Source: Rostratula benghalensis (lineage: Eukaryota > Chordata > Aves > Charadriiformes > Rostratulidae). Taken from it: DNA of 64,000 nucleotides. The translations under genes and the position numbers were made by a program. The notes under the pieces were generated by a model. It was not told the DNA's origin, searched no databases, and saw only the letters and a program-made list of their open reading frames with translations. Position 1 is the first letter of the stretch; every line of letters starts with the position of its first letter. Of this stretch, positions 36,070 through 50,486 are shown one piece after another. Where the stretch lies: the NCBI GenBank assembly GCA_013399305.1, contig VXAI01000021.1, positions 4,031,874-4,095,873 on the forward strand, given 5' to 3'.

Positions 36070-39000
36070 AAATAATCACTCCCTACAAAGCAGTGCTCAG
36101 TTAAGAAACATTTTAAGAAAGGATTTTCTAGACTTGATTTTAGGCAGTTGCACTATTCACCAGTGTTGGATATTTCAGTACAGAAGTATTGTGTGGCAGC
36201 ATAGTATAGTAACAGCACAATTCAAACAGAGGATTACTGCAGTTAAAGTGTGATGATAGCATATGTGAAAATGTAACTAACCCATCAAGGGACATGCAGA
36301 ATTGATGTGAACAGTTGTACTGGCAATAGAGACTAGTGATCATAAATCATCTAGCAGCCTAAGTAGTGAAAAAGCTGAGGATCTGAAAAACATCCCAAGA
36401 GCTTATGGGAGTCTTCATTTTCCCTTTCTGCTTTCCTGTCACCTTCCTCATTATTGGCTGCTGAGGAACTAGAATTCTTCCTCTGGGTTTGTTGTGACAA
36501 CTTCTCAAAGAGTTTACAAAATGATTTTTGGTGTGAATCTTGTCACCTTGCTTGACATTTTTTTTGCCTCTTTATAATGTTCTGTGAGGTAATGTAAACT
36601 ATATTTGAATGGTTCTCACTTTGGAGAACATGTGCCTCAAGGGGATGTAAAAGCAGGAGATGAAAAAACCACAAATTTAAATGAAAAGCACAACTGCCTG
36701 ACCAGGAGTGGTAGAGGGGAGGGCGTAGGCTGCATTATTTTCTTAAACTGTCTTTGGATATAAGTGTGGCCTGTGAGTTGCTGAACATGCAAATACATCA
36801 TTAATGGTAGGTTATGATAGAAAAGTAATTTTTTCTGCAAACCAATTTCTTGTCATCATTCTGTCTAATTTTACTACACTACATTGGCCGAAGGATACAA
36901 TGGAGGGGAGTTGCAAGGCAACACAAAGGTAAGTTTTCTCAGTTATCTTAGTACTTTTGGGAAATGGTGGCAATGTCATGTATGTGAGTTTGTGTTTAAC
37001 CCTATAGCTTCCCTCTCCCTGACCAACAGTTAAATTTCATTAAGGGAATTTTCAGTGATTCCTTTCTTTGCCAGAGCCATCAACATTATTTGATGCTGCT
37101 CTGTTGTGGAGGTAAACTACACAGCAAAAGGAAGGTGGATATCTAAACTCACATTCTGATTCCATGCTGTCCTAGGTGCAAATTACTTTGAATGGGGATT
37201 TTCCTCTGTAAAAACATGTGGATCTGATGAGGAATTTGCAACTCCTTATTTCAGTCAAGAGAGTTGAAGTAGTTATTTGAGTGCTGGAGGTTTTAGGAAG
37301 GAGTTACTTTGTGAAGGGGCACTGATGGTTCTGCCAGAAGGATCCAATAATACATATTATAAATCTCTGAGTAAAAGGGACTTATGAACATAGTGTAAGT
37401 AGACAATTTAAGAAAAAAAAATTGTTGGTTTTTTGCAGGAAGTTGGTTAACAAAATTTGGAGATCTGCATCTGTTACAATGACTAAAAAATTACGAAAAT
37501 CTAAATCCTGAAACTCTCTAGCATAGAATATCTCTTTATTTTCTAACTAGCATGAGAGAGGGTTGACTTGTACAGTCATATGGAACTCAATATGGATAAA
37601 GTAGCTATTTGGTGCAATAACCCCCTTGAACAAAATGAGACTTTATAGCCGTAAAATTAAATTGTGAGATTTTCCTCTGCTCACTGTGAAATGTAAAATC
37701 TAAAATTGACACCTGCCTGTGCAGTTCAATTTACTAGTGCATGTTTGAAGAATTTTAAACAAATACCTAAAAGTTTATTAGTTTTGTACTGAAGAATGCT
37801 GTGTTTGGCTACACCCACAACTCTTCAGTAAGGGCTGTGGCCAGTCTTTCGCCTACAGCTCGTAAAAAAAGGATATCTTTATTCTAATTGATGTAAATTA
37901 TAGACTACTTCCCAAAGGCTGTGACTCTGAATATCCTTTTTATGTATTTACAAAGAAAATAGATGTCAGTAAATTAAATTGTTAGTGATACTTCTACACT
38001 TCCCCACATTCTTTTCACATGTAGCATATTAAAAAGGTGGTCTCTGCCATTGTTTTATGTCTATTTTAAATATTTTTGCCTTTTCTTGTTAATTTTCTTT
38101 GCTTCAGTCTATCTAAAGGCATAGAGCCAGGATTTTCATAGCACTCAGCACAATACTCTGGGAACATGCATGAAATGGAAAAGATTTTTTAGTACCTGTG
38201 AGTGGAGTAACCGTATGGAAGAATTTTTTTCTTACAACTTTTTTTTTTTCATCCTGATCCTTTTTCTCTCTAATATAAGTACAATCTGAATTCCTTTAAT
38301 TAAGGTATTAATACATGGGCCATTGCTAAGACAAGAATTGCACTAGTTGTGTAATTAGCTTCAGTGTATTTCAAGCCCCATATCCTTTAAGAGAAGAGGA
38401 ACAAATGAGCATCTCTGGAGGAACACAGTGCATTCTGAGCTCTGGCATTGTCTATGAAAAATCCCAGAAAAACTCAATTTTGGTGAAGATAGCAAGTGGT
38501 TCAGTAGTGCTCTTTCAATCCTTCAAGTTCATTGATACTACTGTGCTACACTTATAATTGTCTAGTGGAGGAGAGGTATACCAAAATGGAGAGTAGGAAA
38601 ATGGATAAAATGTGGTAGTGTACTCCTCCACACCAGAGGAAATTTCCTTGCAGTAGATCACGCCATCAAAAAATCTCTCAGCAAAACAGTGTTTCCACCT
38701 TGCCTACATACATTAATTTCTTGGAAGGTGTAGTGTAGAGACACTATATTTTTGTGTTGCTGACCTACTTTCTCCACTCTTTCCCTCATAATGTCATGGA
38801 ATTTCTCGGTGGATCTCAGGATACATATTAAGTTTTTAAATACTGAGATTCACCTTAAATATTAGAAAGTGTGGGGTATAGGGCTGTTCTAAAAGAACAG
38901 GCAGATGAAAATTGTAATTTTTCCCATGTATGGAAATACATGGGAACACTCATCTGCCTGTACCTTTTTTTTCAGAAGGGGACATATTTTTCAATACCCT

Positions 39001-42000
39001 TTTTGCTTTTAAACAGCTGCTTTCATGAGCAAGGGTACAGACTTCGCTATCTCATCTTGCAGATAGATAAATACTTGCTGCTACTAAGGAAAAGAGAGCT
39101 AAAGATACTCAAGTTAACTGGGTAAAAATGAAATAACTCCTGGGAAAGAAAATGCATAGCTAAAAATAAAGTAATTGTGAAAAGTTCTCCAACAGGATCT
39201 TTTCAAGTTTATGGCAGAGAATGAATCTGTATCCTAAAAAAGAATAAAGTCAGCAATTGTATGCACTTTTCATGACTCTCATGTAAAACCTGGCAAACAG
39301 ATTATTTGTTGGCTTAGTAGATTAGACATGAGGGCTTCTGTAAATTAAAAACAAAAGCAGCTTTGGAATGTATTTCACTGTCTCAGTTGGAAAACAAAGA
39401 TCTCTTTCCCTCCACCCCTTCTTTTCCTTAGGATAATTAAAAATAAAAAAGTGTGCAGAGCCATATAAATAAAACAAGGTCTGGGATGAAAAAAAAAAAA
39501 AAAGGAAAATCTTCCTTCAAAGAGATGTCAGCAATCACAGTTTTCATTTGTCTGTGCCAAGAAATGTGCTTATATGTAGGTCTGAATGTAGTTTATTCTT
39601 GACTATTTATGGAAGTTATGCTCTTAGAGACCTTAATATGTAATAAAAAAAAAAGGAAAATCCTTAATTACAATCTGTTTTAAATGATGTTTAACTTAAA
39701 AGCTTTCAAATATCCCTCTAAGCATTACACAATGTTCCACTGTCTTCCTTTTCTAGCATTCCATACCGGTGCAAATACATTAAAGTTTATGCTCTAATTA
39801 TATAGGATTTGGGGGTAATTTACTTCAAGAAAGTGTGAATGCATTCTTCATGGGCAAAATATATTACTCTGAATTTCTGAAAAACCCCTTTGGCTATACA
39901 ACTTCTTCTCGAGTTTGTAACCAAAAAGAAAGCAGTCTGTAGTAAAGACCATAAAATGTATTTAAAATACAGCTTACTGTTAAAAATCATTTAAGAAAAG
40001 GGAAAAGCACACAGTCCAGGAGTGTGAGTGCCTGAGGAGTGCCCAGAATTGTGCCTTGGCGTGTTATACAATTATTTACATTTTTTTTTTATTAAGTGAA
40101 AAATTTAGAAATTGCCATAACTGACAAAATACCTACTCTGACCAAGAGCTACAGAATAATTCCTTATGCGATATTTGCCTAACACACGTTACTGACTGTA
40201 CAGAATGTTTTTCTCAATGCTTATTCTTTCTCTTTTATTTTTGTGGTAACTTCTTTCTGTATTTCTCCATCTTTTTAATTCCCTTCTGATATTTAATTTT
40301 GGGCTGACTCTTGTCAGACTTGTGTGGTGGGAGGATGACAAGTCAAAGGAAAGGCAAGGTTCCCAGGGACCATTCTTTGCTCAGTCATAGACGAAGCTCA
40401 AAATTACATTCCTTTTCTCTAAGTTGTGGAATTTCCTCTGGTGCTTCATTCTGCTAGGCTACTCTCAGCTTCAGAATAGGATGTAGAGGAAATAAGAATA
40501 ACTGAAGAGTGATACTGTCCCCCAGAAGCCATTATCTGTGGCTAGCCACACACTAGCCCATGTTTCCATCTTGTAATCAGTGATGTCCGAACATGTGTGT
40601 TTTCCTTGATAGTCTTTGAAAGGCTGATTCTGCAGGATATCAGATGCAGTGTATTGCTATACTCCTTTTGATACCTGATGATTTGCAGAATTTACCTGTA
40701 GTTCTCAAGATAGTTCAAATTAATTTGAAACTCTGTTTGTGGAAAAGTGGAACACCAAGTGGGAAAAATGAGGTACTCAAAAGGCATGTGGAAATCTCGT
40801 GGACATGAATTAACAGTTTGCTGGCATCTATATCGTTTTTATGTGTGGCAGCATTGTTTCCTCCCACTGTTACAGGACTTTGTGTGGATTTTTGGTTGCA
40901 CTCTCTACTTTAAGATGTTGTATGAGGAATGCAGAATCAGTTTTTGAATCAGCAGTTGGGAAATATCTTAGGCGGTTTTGGCTAATAGAATTATCTGGCC
41001 AGTTATCAGGCATGTTCCATTCAAGATAGTAATTCTCAAGGATATTCTTGATTTTGATTAAATGTTTTTTATCTGTGAACGCTATAGTCTTTATGTCAAA
41101 ACTAATATTAATTTTCAGTTCTGGGCCAACTGGCAGATCCAAATACAAATATTACTAATTGGCTGCTCATAAGCCTTTCTAGCAATTAATTCAGTTATAA
41201 ATGATGCAGACCTTTCTGTAACCCAAATAAGATTCATGCCTGGTTTATTTTTCACAGAATTATTTCATGCTAGACAAGGATGTGTAGTAAACCATTACTG
41301 AGGGTGGAGGAAATCAGATGGTTTATTTGACAGTCCTCATTACCTCTGCTGCAGTGTGGCAGAAAGACACAGTGTAAACTTTATTGTAAAGCTGGTTTTT
41401 GATTTTACTACAAATATAAAAAATACAATTAATACATTGTTTAATTTCCAACTTTTTCATGGCATATTCTGTCAGCAACTCTGAAAGTCAAAGTATAAGG
41501 AAAGCTTACCTAGGGAAGGTGTAAGATTTGAACCTTGACCATTGGTACAATCAACTGTTTCACGCAGGATCATGCATTGTTAGTAGTTTTCCAGGTACAT
41601 ATTTTGTTATCTAAATGACAGAAATGAGTTGTTGCAAGTAATTAGGTGTGCATTTTTTCACTGCAATTCTATATGCTGATGAACACTTGTGAACCAGGGT
41701 CTCTAAGATCATTGTCCATGTGGATCTTGTGGCATTCTTTGTAAACACAGGTATTTCATCCTGGTGTGCCAGCTGGATTTACAAGTGAATACATTTGTTT
41801 GTCTGAGCAGCCCTGCAGTCACTGTTGGCCCGCTGTTCATTCTCCTTTTCCAGTTTTAAAATGTTCTCCATTGAATCAGACAGCGGCATTCCAACTCTGA
41901 CATCTACGATTTGGGGATGGTTAGGCTCTAACACATACAGGGATCTGATCCATACAGGGACCACCAGTTCCTCTTTGTTGTCTGTAGTATTTGGCACCTA

Positions 42001-43076
42001 TTTGGCCTCTAGCTGAAGATTTCTCTTCAGTCTCTGTAGTATTGTGTTGTTAGTTGTTATTTGTTCCTGTTTATTACAGTTCATGAATGAAATTCAGAGC
42101 CCATTAATACTGGGATCTGGACACATTTGTTTGCTTATAAAGTTAATGATTGTCAGAAACTGCAGGGCTGGCTGGACACACTATCAGATGCTCAGAATTA
42201 CAATAATACTGGGTGAAATTGAAAAGGAATAGCATTTCTAGGCTGGGAAAAAGATTCAAGCCAGCAAGTCTACAAACAAGTGGAAGACACATAGGCATCT
42301 GTGCTGTCCTGTTATGTGCAAAAGCACAGAATAGTGATGACAATAAAAGCAGAGATTCACGTTTTCTTCAGCTATGCTTCTTGCTGTAATTTTGATTGAT
42401 TTAATTCTGATGCAGCGGGGCCTTTTCTAGCACCTCCTGGAAAGTGCAAGGTCTGCCCACACTGGTCATTATGTTCTGCTTCCTTCTATGAGAATTTAAG
42501 AACCTACAGAATTTCTTGTTGCTCTTGTAAAGAACATAAATGAATTCGAGTGGTTTATAGGATAGCGATTTGAAGACGAAGAAGACGTGTTTTAGAGCAT
42601 CTGTTCCTTACCTCTTTCCTACATTTACTTTCACCTTGTTTTTGTGTTTTCTGAAAAGGTAACATATTGGCCTACTTACGTTTTTCTAGTCAACCCAAAG
42701 TGTCTTTTGTCATCTTACATACTCTGTGTTATTTTGTCTCACTTTTCTATGCCTAAAGGGGGAAAACAACTTCTGACAAAAAGGCTTTGTCTTCCAAGGT
42801 GCCAAATAATACAGCCTTATAAAGTAAAGTTCATATTTAGTTAGTTGATCTTAAGAATGTGGATGGGTTAGCGGATTTCAAAGGTCTTTCTCCAAACCCC
42901 AAGATCGTATACAATAAAGACAATGACATGACAAACAGAGTGTCGGGGATTTATGTTCTCTTGCCTAATAATTAATTTTCTTCTCCGCTGTGAATGAAGG
43001 AAATGAATGAAGGGTCATGGTTTATAGAGGAGACAGATTTAACAATGTATCTTGTACAAGCAGCTTGCTCAATACT

Positions 43077-43108
43077 CTAAGTTACCTTCATTACTAGAGG
43101 TAACTTAG
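43077..43108. repeat. Perfect 11-bp stem-loop
   Basis: ctaagttacct (43077-43087) and aggtaacttag (43098-43108) are exact reverse complements around a 10-base loop. Confidence 0.85.
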
Positions 43109-44598
43109 TAAGACATCCAGTGGAGAGAGATTTCTGTGCCTTCTGTTTCTTCTACGTGATTTTATCCATTAAGCTCAGTGGGCATTGGATCTGACTCTTC
43201 TTGTTTATTTATTGAGTTTCTTCAGCCTTATGTCTCATTAATACCTTACCGTTAGCTGCATTTACTCCCTGTCTCTTGTGTACCTTCTTTAATTTTGCTG
43301 TGATTTTTTTAAAGAATACCTACTTTAAATAGAGATTGTCAGATCGAGAACATGGTTCTGTAGGTGGTTGAGAGATGAAAGAATTTTGCATGGTGTTTTG
43401 GTTCACTGTGTTTTGTTTCTCCCATGTAATAACCTGGGAAATAAAAGGGTACTGCAGAAGCACAGTTGGCTTCAGAAGGCCTAGTGCAGATCTGTTGCAG
43501 TACCTAGAGTTATAACTGAGTGAAACTAGTGTGAAAACCAAATCAAGATAATATATCAATTGCATATCAAGTAAATATACAGTTAAATCAATGCCATTTG
43601 CTTCTTTGTATTTACTTACTTCAGGGATCTTTACAAGATCAGCTTATTCAATTTGTATTTGGCTCAGAACTTCTGCTGTTATGAACACTAGGTCAAACCT
43701 TATTTGGTTTACTACAATCTGAGACAGAATACCTAGGAATATAGAGTGGAGATGAGTGCTCATGCACATCTCTGCACACTCAGGTTGTATTTTTTTTTTA
43801 AAGTAATTTTTTTAAGAGTAATAAATTTTTATGTCTACCCTGGGTTGTGAAATTGCCCTGGAATGGGCAATTTTGAGAGGAAAATTTTACTACAATTATA
43901 GAAATCTCACTAGCTGAACTAGATTGTTTGCTTCTCTTTGGAAATGCTAACAGATAGGAGAGCAGGCTATGGACCAATGTCTTGCCAAGGGCTTTTTTTC
44001 ATGCCAGAACTATTCTTTTTTCCAAGATAAAAATCTTTTAAAGCTTTTCAGTACAGCAAACCTCTTTTTGACTTCAGACATGCAAACCTGAATAGTTCGT
44101 GTGTGTGTTTGTCCAGAAATGGTGAAAGAGATAAGATCTCAAGATAGAGCTTAGTCTCAGGTTAGAGAGAATGTTTATGGCTCTATTGTAAGTCTCTGGC
44201 TCATGAGTGTTTGAAAAGTAAATGCTGGCATAAACCTACCATATACCAGCAAAGTAATCACTCCCTGTTTAAGCTCAACTGTGCCTATGTTGTCGGTCCT
44301 TTTACGGATAAAGCAAAGGTGTTTCCAGACTTATGATTGATTCTCAATGTTAACTTTTGCTCACTTAAACCAGAAAAGTATACATCTGGGAAAGTTTTTA
44401 ATGTTTTTTTTTCCACAAAGAACAAGCACAGCCTTCTGGCTCATACATAAAAGAGCTCTGGCACAATTTTGCACCTCTCATTTAAACATTGTTTTATGGG
44501 CTGAACTCTAAATTCTTATTGTCAGGATGGTTGAGGTGATTAGCAATCTGCTTAGACTGAAAAGTGCCTATTTTAGGTACATGTGTTCTCTGCCAAAT

Positions 44599-44660
44599 GT
44601 TTGTTTTTCTTGTTTGGTTGTGTTTTGTTGGGTTTTTTTTGTTGGTTTGTTGTTTTTTGT
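44599..44660 (+). repeat. T/G-rich (TTTG)-like low-complexity tract
   Basis: Repeated ttg, tttg and longer T runs over about 60 bases. On the minus strand it is A-rich with scattered C, as in decayed (CAAA)n. Confidence 0.8.
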
Positions 44661-46042
44661 CCTGTCCCTCATTATTCTCTGAAGGGACTGCTATGTTTTC
44701 CTCTGACAGTGATTAAAACTATGTCAAATTGCACATGGCTGCCCAAATCTTTCGGAATTGATTATTAATAGAGTTTTGGAACAAATAAAACTGAGTTAAT
44801 TAGTGAATCTGTAATCAGTGATAATCAACTCTATTCATCTATAACAAAAAACTTTTGCCTGATCACACTATAATGTAAAATAAAAGTGGCAACTGACATG
44901 AGCTCTGTTTTTGCATACATTTAGTGTTTGGTATGATCTTTTTGACTTGCTTCATGTGTTTCATCATCTGTCTATTTACAAGGTTTGTTGGATACACACT
45001 CCACTGTAATTTTATCTTCTGTGGCAGAACATCCACTATAAATCAGTGGTAGGTTTATTGATCTGAACCATATCTCAGCTAGATCTCTGTCTCATATAAA
45101 CCAGCATAACTTTATCAAACTTATTCACATGGCTGCACTTCACATTCTTTTCTATATGTATTTATGTCATATAAAATATTTATCTAAATAAATTACATGG
45201 TCTAATATTGCAGAGCGTGGTACCTGTTTTGGTACTACTGGTACTATAGTACACTGATACAAATTTTTTAATTTATCTTAGGTTCTCTGGGGATATCCAG
45301 CTGCCATTCATGTATGTGTGTTACTGGATCTCTCATAAAGAACTCAAGGGAGTCTGACCATCATATGAAGGTAATTCTTTTTAGCAGTGACTAAAACTCA
45401 AAAGTTGCAGAGCCATAATTGGATGGCCAACACAGGATTTGGAACCTTGCAAGACATTATCATAAGAATGACAGCACTGATTAAGGTCAAGAGTCTATCT
45501 TGCCTAGTGTCCTTTATTCAACCATGATAATAAGCCCCAGCATAGAATAAGAACAGGATAAACATAAATGTTATTTCTAACTCAACTTTCTTCTAGCCTC
45601 TATTTTTCAGCTCATGTTGTGTGTTTGTTTAGTTACTTGCAGTATAAGGTGCTGGTCTGCCCTTACTTGAAAAACACTCAACTGGGCTATTATCCATTGT
45701 ATGAAGGATCACCTTTTGTTTTGTTTTGTTCTTTTTAAACTTTGTTTATTTAGCTTTGTTTGGTAATCCTTGTACTTGTATTAGGGAAAAGTGAAAAGAT
45801 TATTCCTATCTGGTTTTTTTTCATGCCACTCATAATGTAACTTTATCATACTATCTTCTAAACATTCTGTCTTTCAGGCTAAAAAGTCCTAATGTAATCA
45901 GTCACTTTCTATATGGAAGGAACTTTTTCTAGTTCTAAAATATCCTTTTTGAGATCGGGAGCCAAACAACACACTGCAATTGAAGAATAAGTAAATAATT
46001 TGTATAGTGGGGTAAGTTGGTCACTTTTATTTTCCTGATAGT

Positions 46043-46990
46043 TCATAGAAATAAAAACTTAGGATGGAAAGGACATCTGGAGTAATCTAGTCTAACCTCC
46101 TGCTGAAGACTGGGATAACTTCAAAGTTCAATTAGGTTGTTCAGGGGCTTACCCAGCTGAGTTATGAAAATTTCCTGAAGTAGATTCCACAAGTACTCCA
46201 GGTGTCTGTTCCAGCGCTTAACTGCAACCACTGCATTTATATTTTTTTTTCATATCTAACATTGATTTCCTATTATTGCAACTTGTAATATTGCATCTCA
46301 TCCTTTTGCTCTGGGAAGAGTCTCATTCCATCTTCTCTGTGACCTGTTTTTAGAGTAATGGAAGACTGCAATTGAATCCCACCCTTACCTTCTGGCTGAA
46401 TACTGTGCCCTCAGATTCTTTATTATTTGCTCTAGCTCTTAACTGTATTAAGGCACTTATTCTGGACTTTCAGGAGTATGTTAATCTCTCTTGACACAGT
46501 ACTCCAGGTGTAGCCTCTCAAGTGCTGAGCACCTTCCCTTGACCCATTGGCTTACATTCTTGTTAATGCAGACTAGTAGGTAGTTGACCTTCTTTGCCAC
46601 AGGAATTCATTTAAACTTCATCCCCAATTCCCTTTCTGTAGAGTTAATTTCTAGTCTAATGGCTCCCAGCCTGTATTTTTGCACGGAGTGTTTCTTACAG
46701 AATTTACCTTGTCTTTCAATTTCATGAGGCTCATGTTGGCACATTTCTTGAGCTTCTTAAGGTATACCTGAATGGCAGCCTTGCCTTGCAGCATATAGAC
46801 TGCTTCCCACAGTGTGGTGTCATCTTTGAAGCTAATGAGAGTGAGCTTTGTTTTAGAGTTAGTCATTGATGAAGAGACTAAACAATATTGTCCAAGTAGT
46901 AGTCCCTGAGGAACATTATTTGTAACCAGCTGCCAGTAGTCCCTCAAGTACTGACCACTACTCTTCTGGCTCCAACATTGCTAACCTTTC
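46043..46990 (-). mobile_element. CR1 LINE, 5'-truncated, antisense, old
   Basis: Starts with a decayed inverted terminus (tcatagaaataaaaac) and 'gatggaaaggacatctggag'. It then follows the inverted 3' UTR ('tctaacctcctgctgaagac') and the coding region upstream to the RT. The plus-strand landmark 'agtactccaggtgtagcctc' is the usual inverted ORF2 landmark. At about 950 bases it reaches further 5' than the copies at 1.4 and 30.8 kb. Many small indels indicate greater age. The right limit near 46990 is approximate. Confidence 0.88.
46651..46947 (-). pseudogene. CR1 reverse transcriptase fragment
   Basis: A 98-codon open minus-strand segment holds two RT landmarks in the right order: N-V-P-Q-G near its start (residues 11-15) and the catalytic box at residues 40-43 (46819-46830). 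The box is F-A-D-D in active CR1 and reads F-K-D-D here, so both aspartates survive. AAIQVYLKKLKKCANMSLMK then matches the block AIQRDLDRLEKW...NLMK. The segment lacks endonuclease and most RT motifs and is only a fossil fragment. Confidence 0.85.
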
Positions 46991-49900
46991 ATTTCTGTTT
47001 TTGACTGCTACTGAGCTAATGTTTATGTAACTCTATTCGCTGTAGCTTCTCAGACTTCTAGTTGAGTAATTGTAGGCAGATCACAGTTTTGTATTTTATA
47101 GTTGTCTGCCAGTCTAATCTGGAATGCCTTTTTGAATTTTTAATGTTTTGAAATTTTGAAAACTTCTTGCATTCAGTTTGAGAAATTAAAACTTTTTTTT
47201 CAGTAGTTTGCTACATAAAAAAATTCTAAGCAATGGAAAAGGAAAGTTAGTTTAATATGGGAATTTATTTTTGGGTTTCTGTGGCTTAAATGCTAGATTA
47301 GATTTGACATTGGGTATATTTGTGAATGATGGAAGGAAACTTTTGAGTCTGTTGGATCACTCAGTTGTTTTTATATACTCCAAAAGTTCACTGTTGTAAA
47401 CAACTACAGAATGAGCTTTGTATTCTTCTGGATTTTCTAGGGGGACTTCTGCTGAGCAATGTCCTCAATATCACAGTATGCAACATCAGCTATTTCTGTC
47501 TTTCAGTGAGCTAGCAGATGAGTGATCTTTGAACTGAGGTGCAACCGGAAAACATTTCTAATTAGTTAACTACCTGCCTATTTGCTTGGTTTTGTTGTTA
47601 TTTTCTTTAAATTGTATTGGGGAGATGCCAAAACATCTGTAAAGCTTTAAATTTAAAAGCTTTATTACTCTGGTGTCAAGGACCTTCTGTGCTCACTTTT
47701 CTCCAACACTCAAGCCACTGAGCACTGGTCACGTGAATCCTGATAGAAAGCAAATGTTAACTTTTCATGCTTGAGTACCTACTGACAGCTAAACATTAAA
47801 CTTGTAAGCACATGTATTTGCACTGGAAGTGCTATCTGCTGTATGAGAGAGAACACTGCTTAACCTTGTAAGGTAATGTTCCTCAGATCTCCTTGTGAGA
47901 AAATAAGAATGGAGCCTATTAAATAGGATCTGAAATATGCCTTCTTAGCTAAAAACTATTCACATACATAGCGTGATGACCATGATTGTGACAGAAAATT
48001 ACAGACTAATACATGCAGCCTGCTCTGTGTGTATATATAACATACAATGAAAGCAAAGAGACAGTTTCCCTGAAGCATTTTGCCAGACTCCCAGCACAGA
48101 AGCTGTTAACATAATCTGTCAACCGGAACAGCCTTTCACCAGCCTGAGAACTGAGCCTTGTTATCCCTGTGTTCTGTTCCAAGCAGAGCCTATTCTGGAA
48201 CCATGAATTAGAACAGATCTTATTTATTGCATTGCAGTTTAAGGGAATTCAGTTCAACACTCCCGGAAATAGCAAAACCGTTATCTTTCCAGAAAATTAA
48301 GAGATTTTGTCATGGTCAAGCACTGTGATTCCTTTGCAGTGGGACACCATCTTCCAGCAGAATAGCCTGACTGCTTTAAAGCATTGCAGCAAACTGTCAA
48401 AATATACTCTAGTAAGATTTTTCTTTTTCCTTGTAAGGTATTTTTATTTCTATTTTACTAATGAGGCAACAGAGTTGTCATTACTACTAAGCTGACTCCC
48501 TTTCTCACCAAGTTATTTACTGGATTTTCAGGTCTCCTTGGGGTTACCATAAATTTCTTACAAAATGCATGAAGTCTTAGCACTTCATCCTGTTCCACAG
48601 GAAATCCTACAAGCTACCTTAACAGCTTGATGATATCACACTCTCTTTCTGGCATGATATTTGCTGTTGTTTTTTCTTGTCGATACTCTAGCTTTTTGAA
48701 GAATGGGATTTCCATCTTTGACTTCTGACTCAGAGCTCAGTGATAAAACCCCACAGACTTAAAAAATTTCGTTATGTTTCATTCTGTTTATCCAGAGGAC
48801 AATGCCTTTATTTTCATATAGTCAGCTACCTTCCAAGTTAAGAACAGACTTCTTTATTAAGAACATCCCCAAAGTGGAGGAGGTGGATCTTTCCTTTTTT
48901 GAAAGGAGTTATTTTCTAGCTTTTGGGTGGTTTTTTTTTTCCATCAAATATTTGGAATTTTTTTGGTAATTTAATAAACATATTAGTGTGACCTGGCATT
49001 TATTTCCATTATACACTTTCCAGGATTTATTTATTAGGCAGATGTTTGCACAGACAAGTCCTCTGGAGTTATCGACTTTATAATTAAATGTAACATAGAT
49101 GATGCTACTAATACTTGCTATTAAAACACAAAATAGCCTATAAAACCACATAAATGTCTGTTGGAAAAATGTTGTGGAAGACGTTGTGGCTGACATTCGT
49201 AATGTTTTGGGTTTCATTATAGTTAAAGAACTTTGTTAGTAATATACCTTCTGTATGAATTTTTATCTGTATCAATATACTCTATTTTAACCAAGCATGT
49301 AATAATGAAGATGTAACAAGATCTATCCCTGTATACACTAATCCTATACTGTCCTCAAGTGAAAAACCACACCCTTCTGCTCTATTCCGAGTAACTAAAA
49401 ACATTATTAATATAGGTTGCCTAAAGCGTCCCAGAACATAGTGACTTGAACGCAGTTATGCGGTATGGTAGCTCTAGGTATGTGATGTCTGATACACAGA
49501 AGAACTTAAACAAAATATAACCAGAAAACTACTGCAGTTATGACACATTTGCTGGGTGGTGCAGTTCCTTGTGGTATTGACAGTCTAAACTTCATTTATC
49601 TGAATCACAGAGAAACTTGTTCTGTTGGTAGGTGATGCTCAAGAAGACAAAAGATCTTGTGGTGTTTTTCTCATTGTTTGCAGCAAAGTTGTTTCATGCC
49701 TCTTCTGGTAGTTTACACAATTCTTTTAGATTTGTTATTTTAGTTTTGCAGAATGTAATTAATGGCTGTGTGACTATCAGCAATTTCTACAGTAATGCAA
49801 TCTAATATCATACCCGATTTAGGACTGGATTTATCAATTTGGGATAAAGCTTCCTTCTTACTAGAAGGAAACTTTTCATTACAGAGATAAAGGTAAAATG

Positions 49901-50429
49901 ACTAGGCAATAGTAATATGGAAATGGAAATTAACTTAGCTGATATGGAACTAAAATGGAAAGACCTGAATATGTGTAGTCTGGGGGTACTAGATATTCTT
50001 CAGTGTAGAACACTGAAAGAAATCTACAAGTCTTATTTCAAGGGCTTTTAATGCACCTGTGAATGGCACCAGATAGCTGGAGAATAGAAAATGGTATTTA
50101 AGATGTTGGTGAAAGTCTTTGGAGCACTTACAAACCTTTAAGACTGCTGTACTGGTATACACAAATTTTTAAGTGAAGGTGAATTAACAATATTAATAGA
50201 AAATGGGAAGGCATGACCTTGCATCTTTCTTTGGTGGTTCAACTGATTTTCCAGAACAAAAAAACCCACACCAGTTCTAATCCTATCAGAATTTGGTGCA
50301 AGGTGGAGAACTATTATAGAAGGTATGATCGTGTATTATAATTGTGAGACTAGTATACACCATGTGAAAGAATAGAAAATATTAATTTGCCTGAAAGCCA
50401 GAACTACCAGTTTGGGCAACAACCTTACC

Positions 50430-50430
<1 letters not shown>
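46991..50430. other. Noncoding AT-rich DNA, no gene seen
   Basis: No exon, RNA gene or transposon recognised. Open frames (for example 48909-49217 minus) show no motif. Confidence 0.5.

Positions 50431-50484
<54 letters not shown>
50431..50484 (+). repeat. (ATT)18 microsatellite
   Basis: Fifty-four bases of uninterrupted tta/att triplets. Long perfect arrays of this kind are usually length-polymorphic. Confidence 0.98.

Positions 50485-50486
<2 letters not shown>

Larger units (their letters stand above)
36070..46042. other. Long noncoding AT-rich stretch, no gene seen
   Basis: About 10 kb with no recognisable transposon or exon. It holds A15 at 39489-39503, a stem-loop at 43077-43108 and a T/G-rich tract at 44599-44660. 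It also holds a minus-strand series of open segments at about 41630-42090 whose translation is more protein-like than most here but is broken by stops and unidentified. Confidence 0.5.

Noticed and set aside
42055..42232. Plus-strand exon after the splice-acceptor-like gtttattacag at about 42079
   Set aside because: The acceptor looks good, but the following frame has no protein similarity I can recognise, and no donor is convincing.
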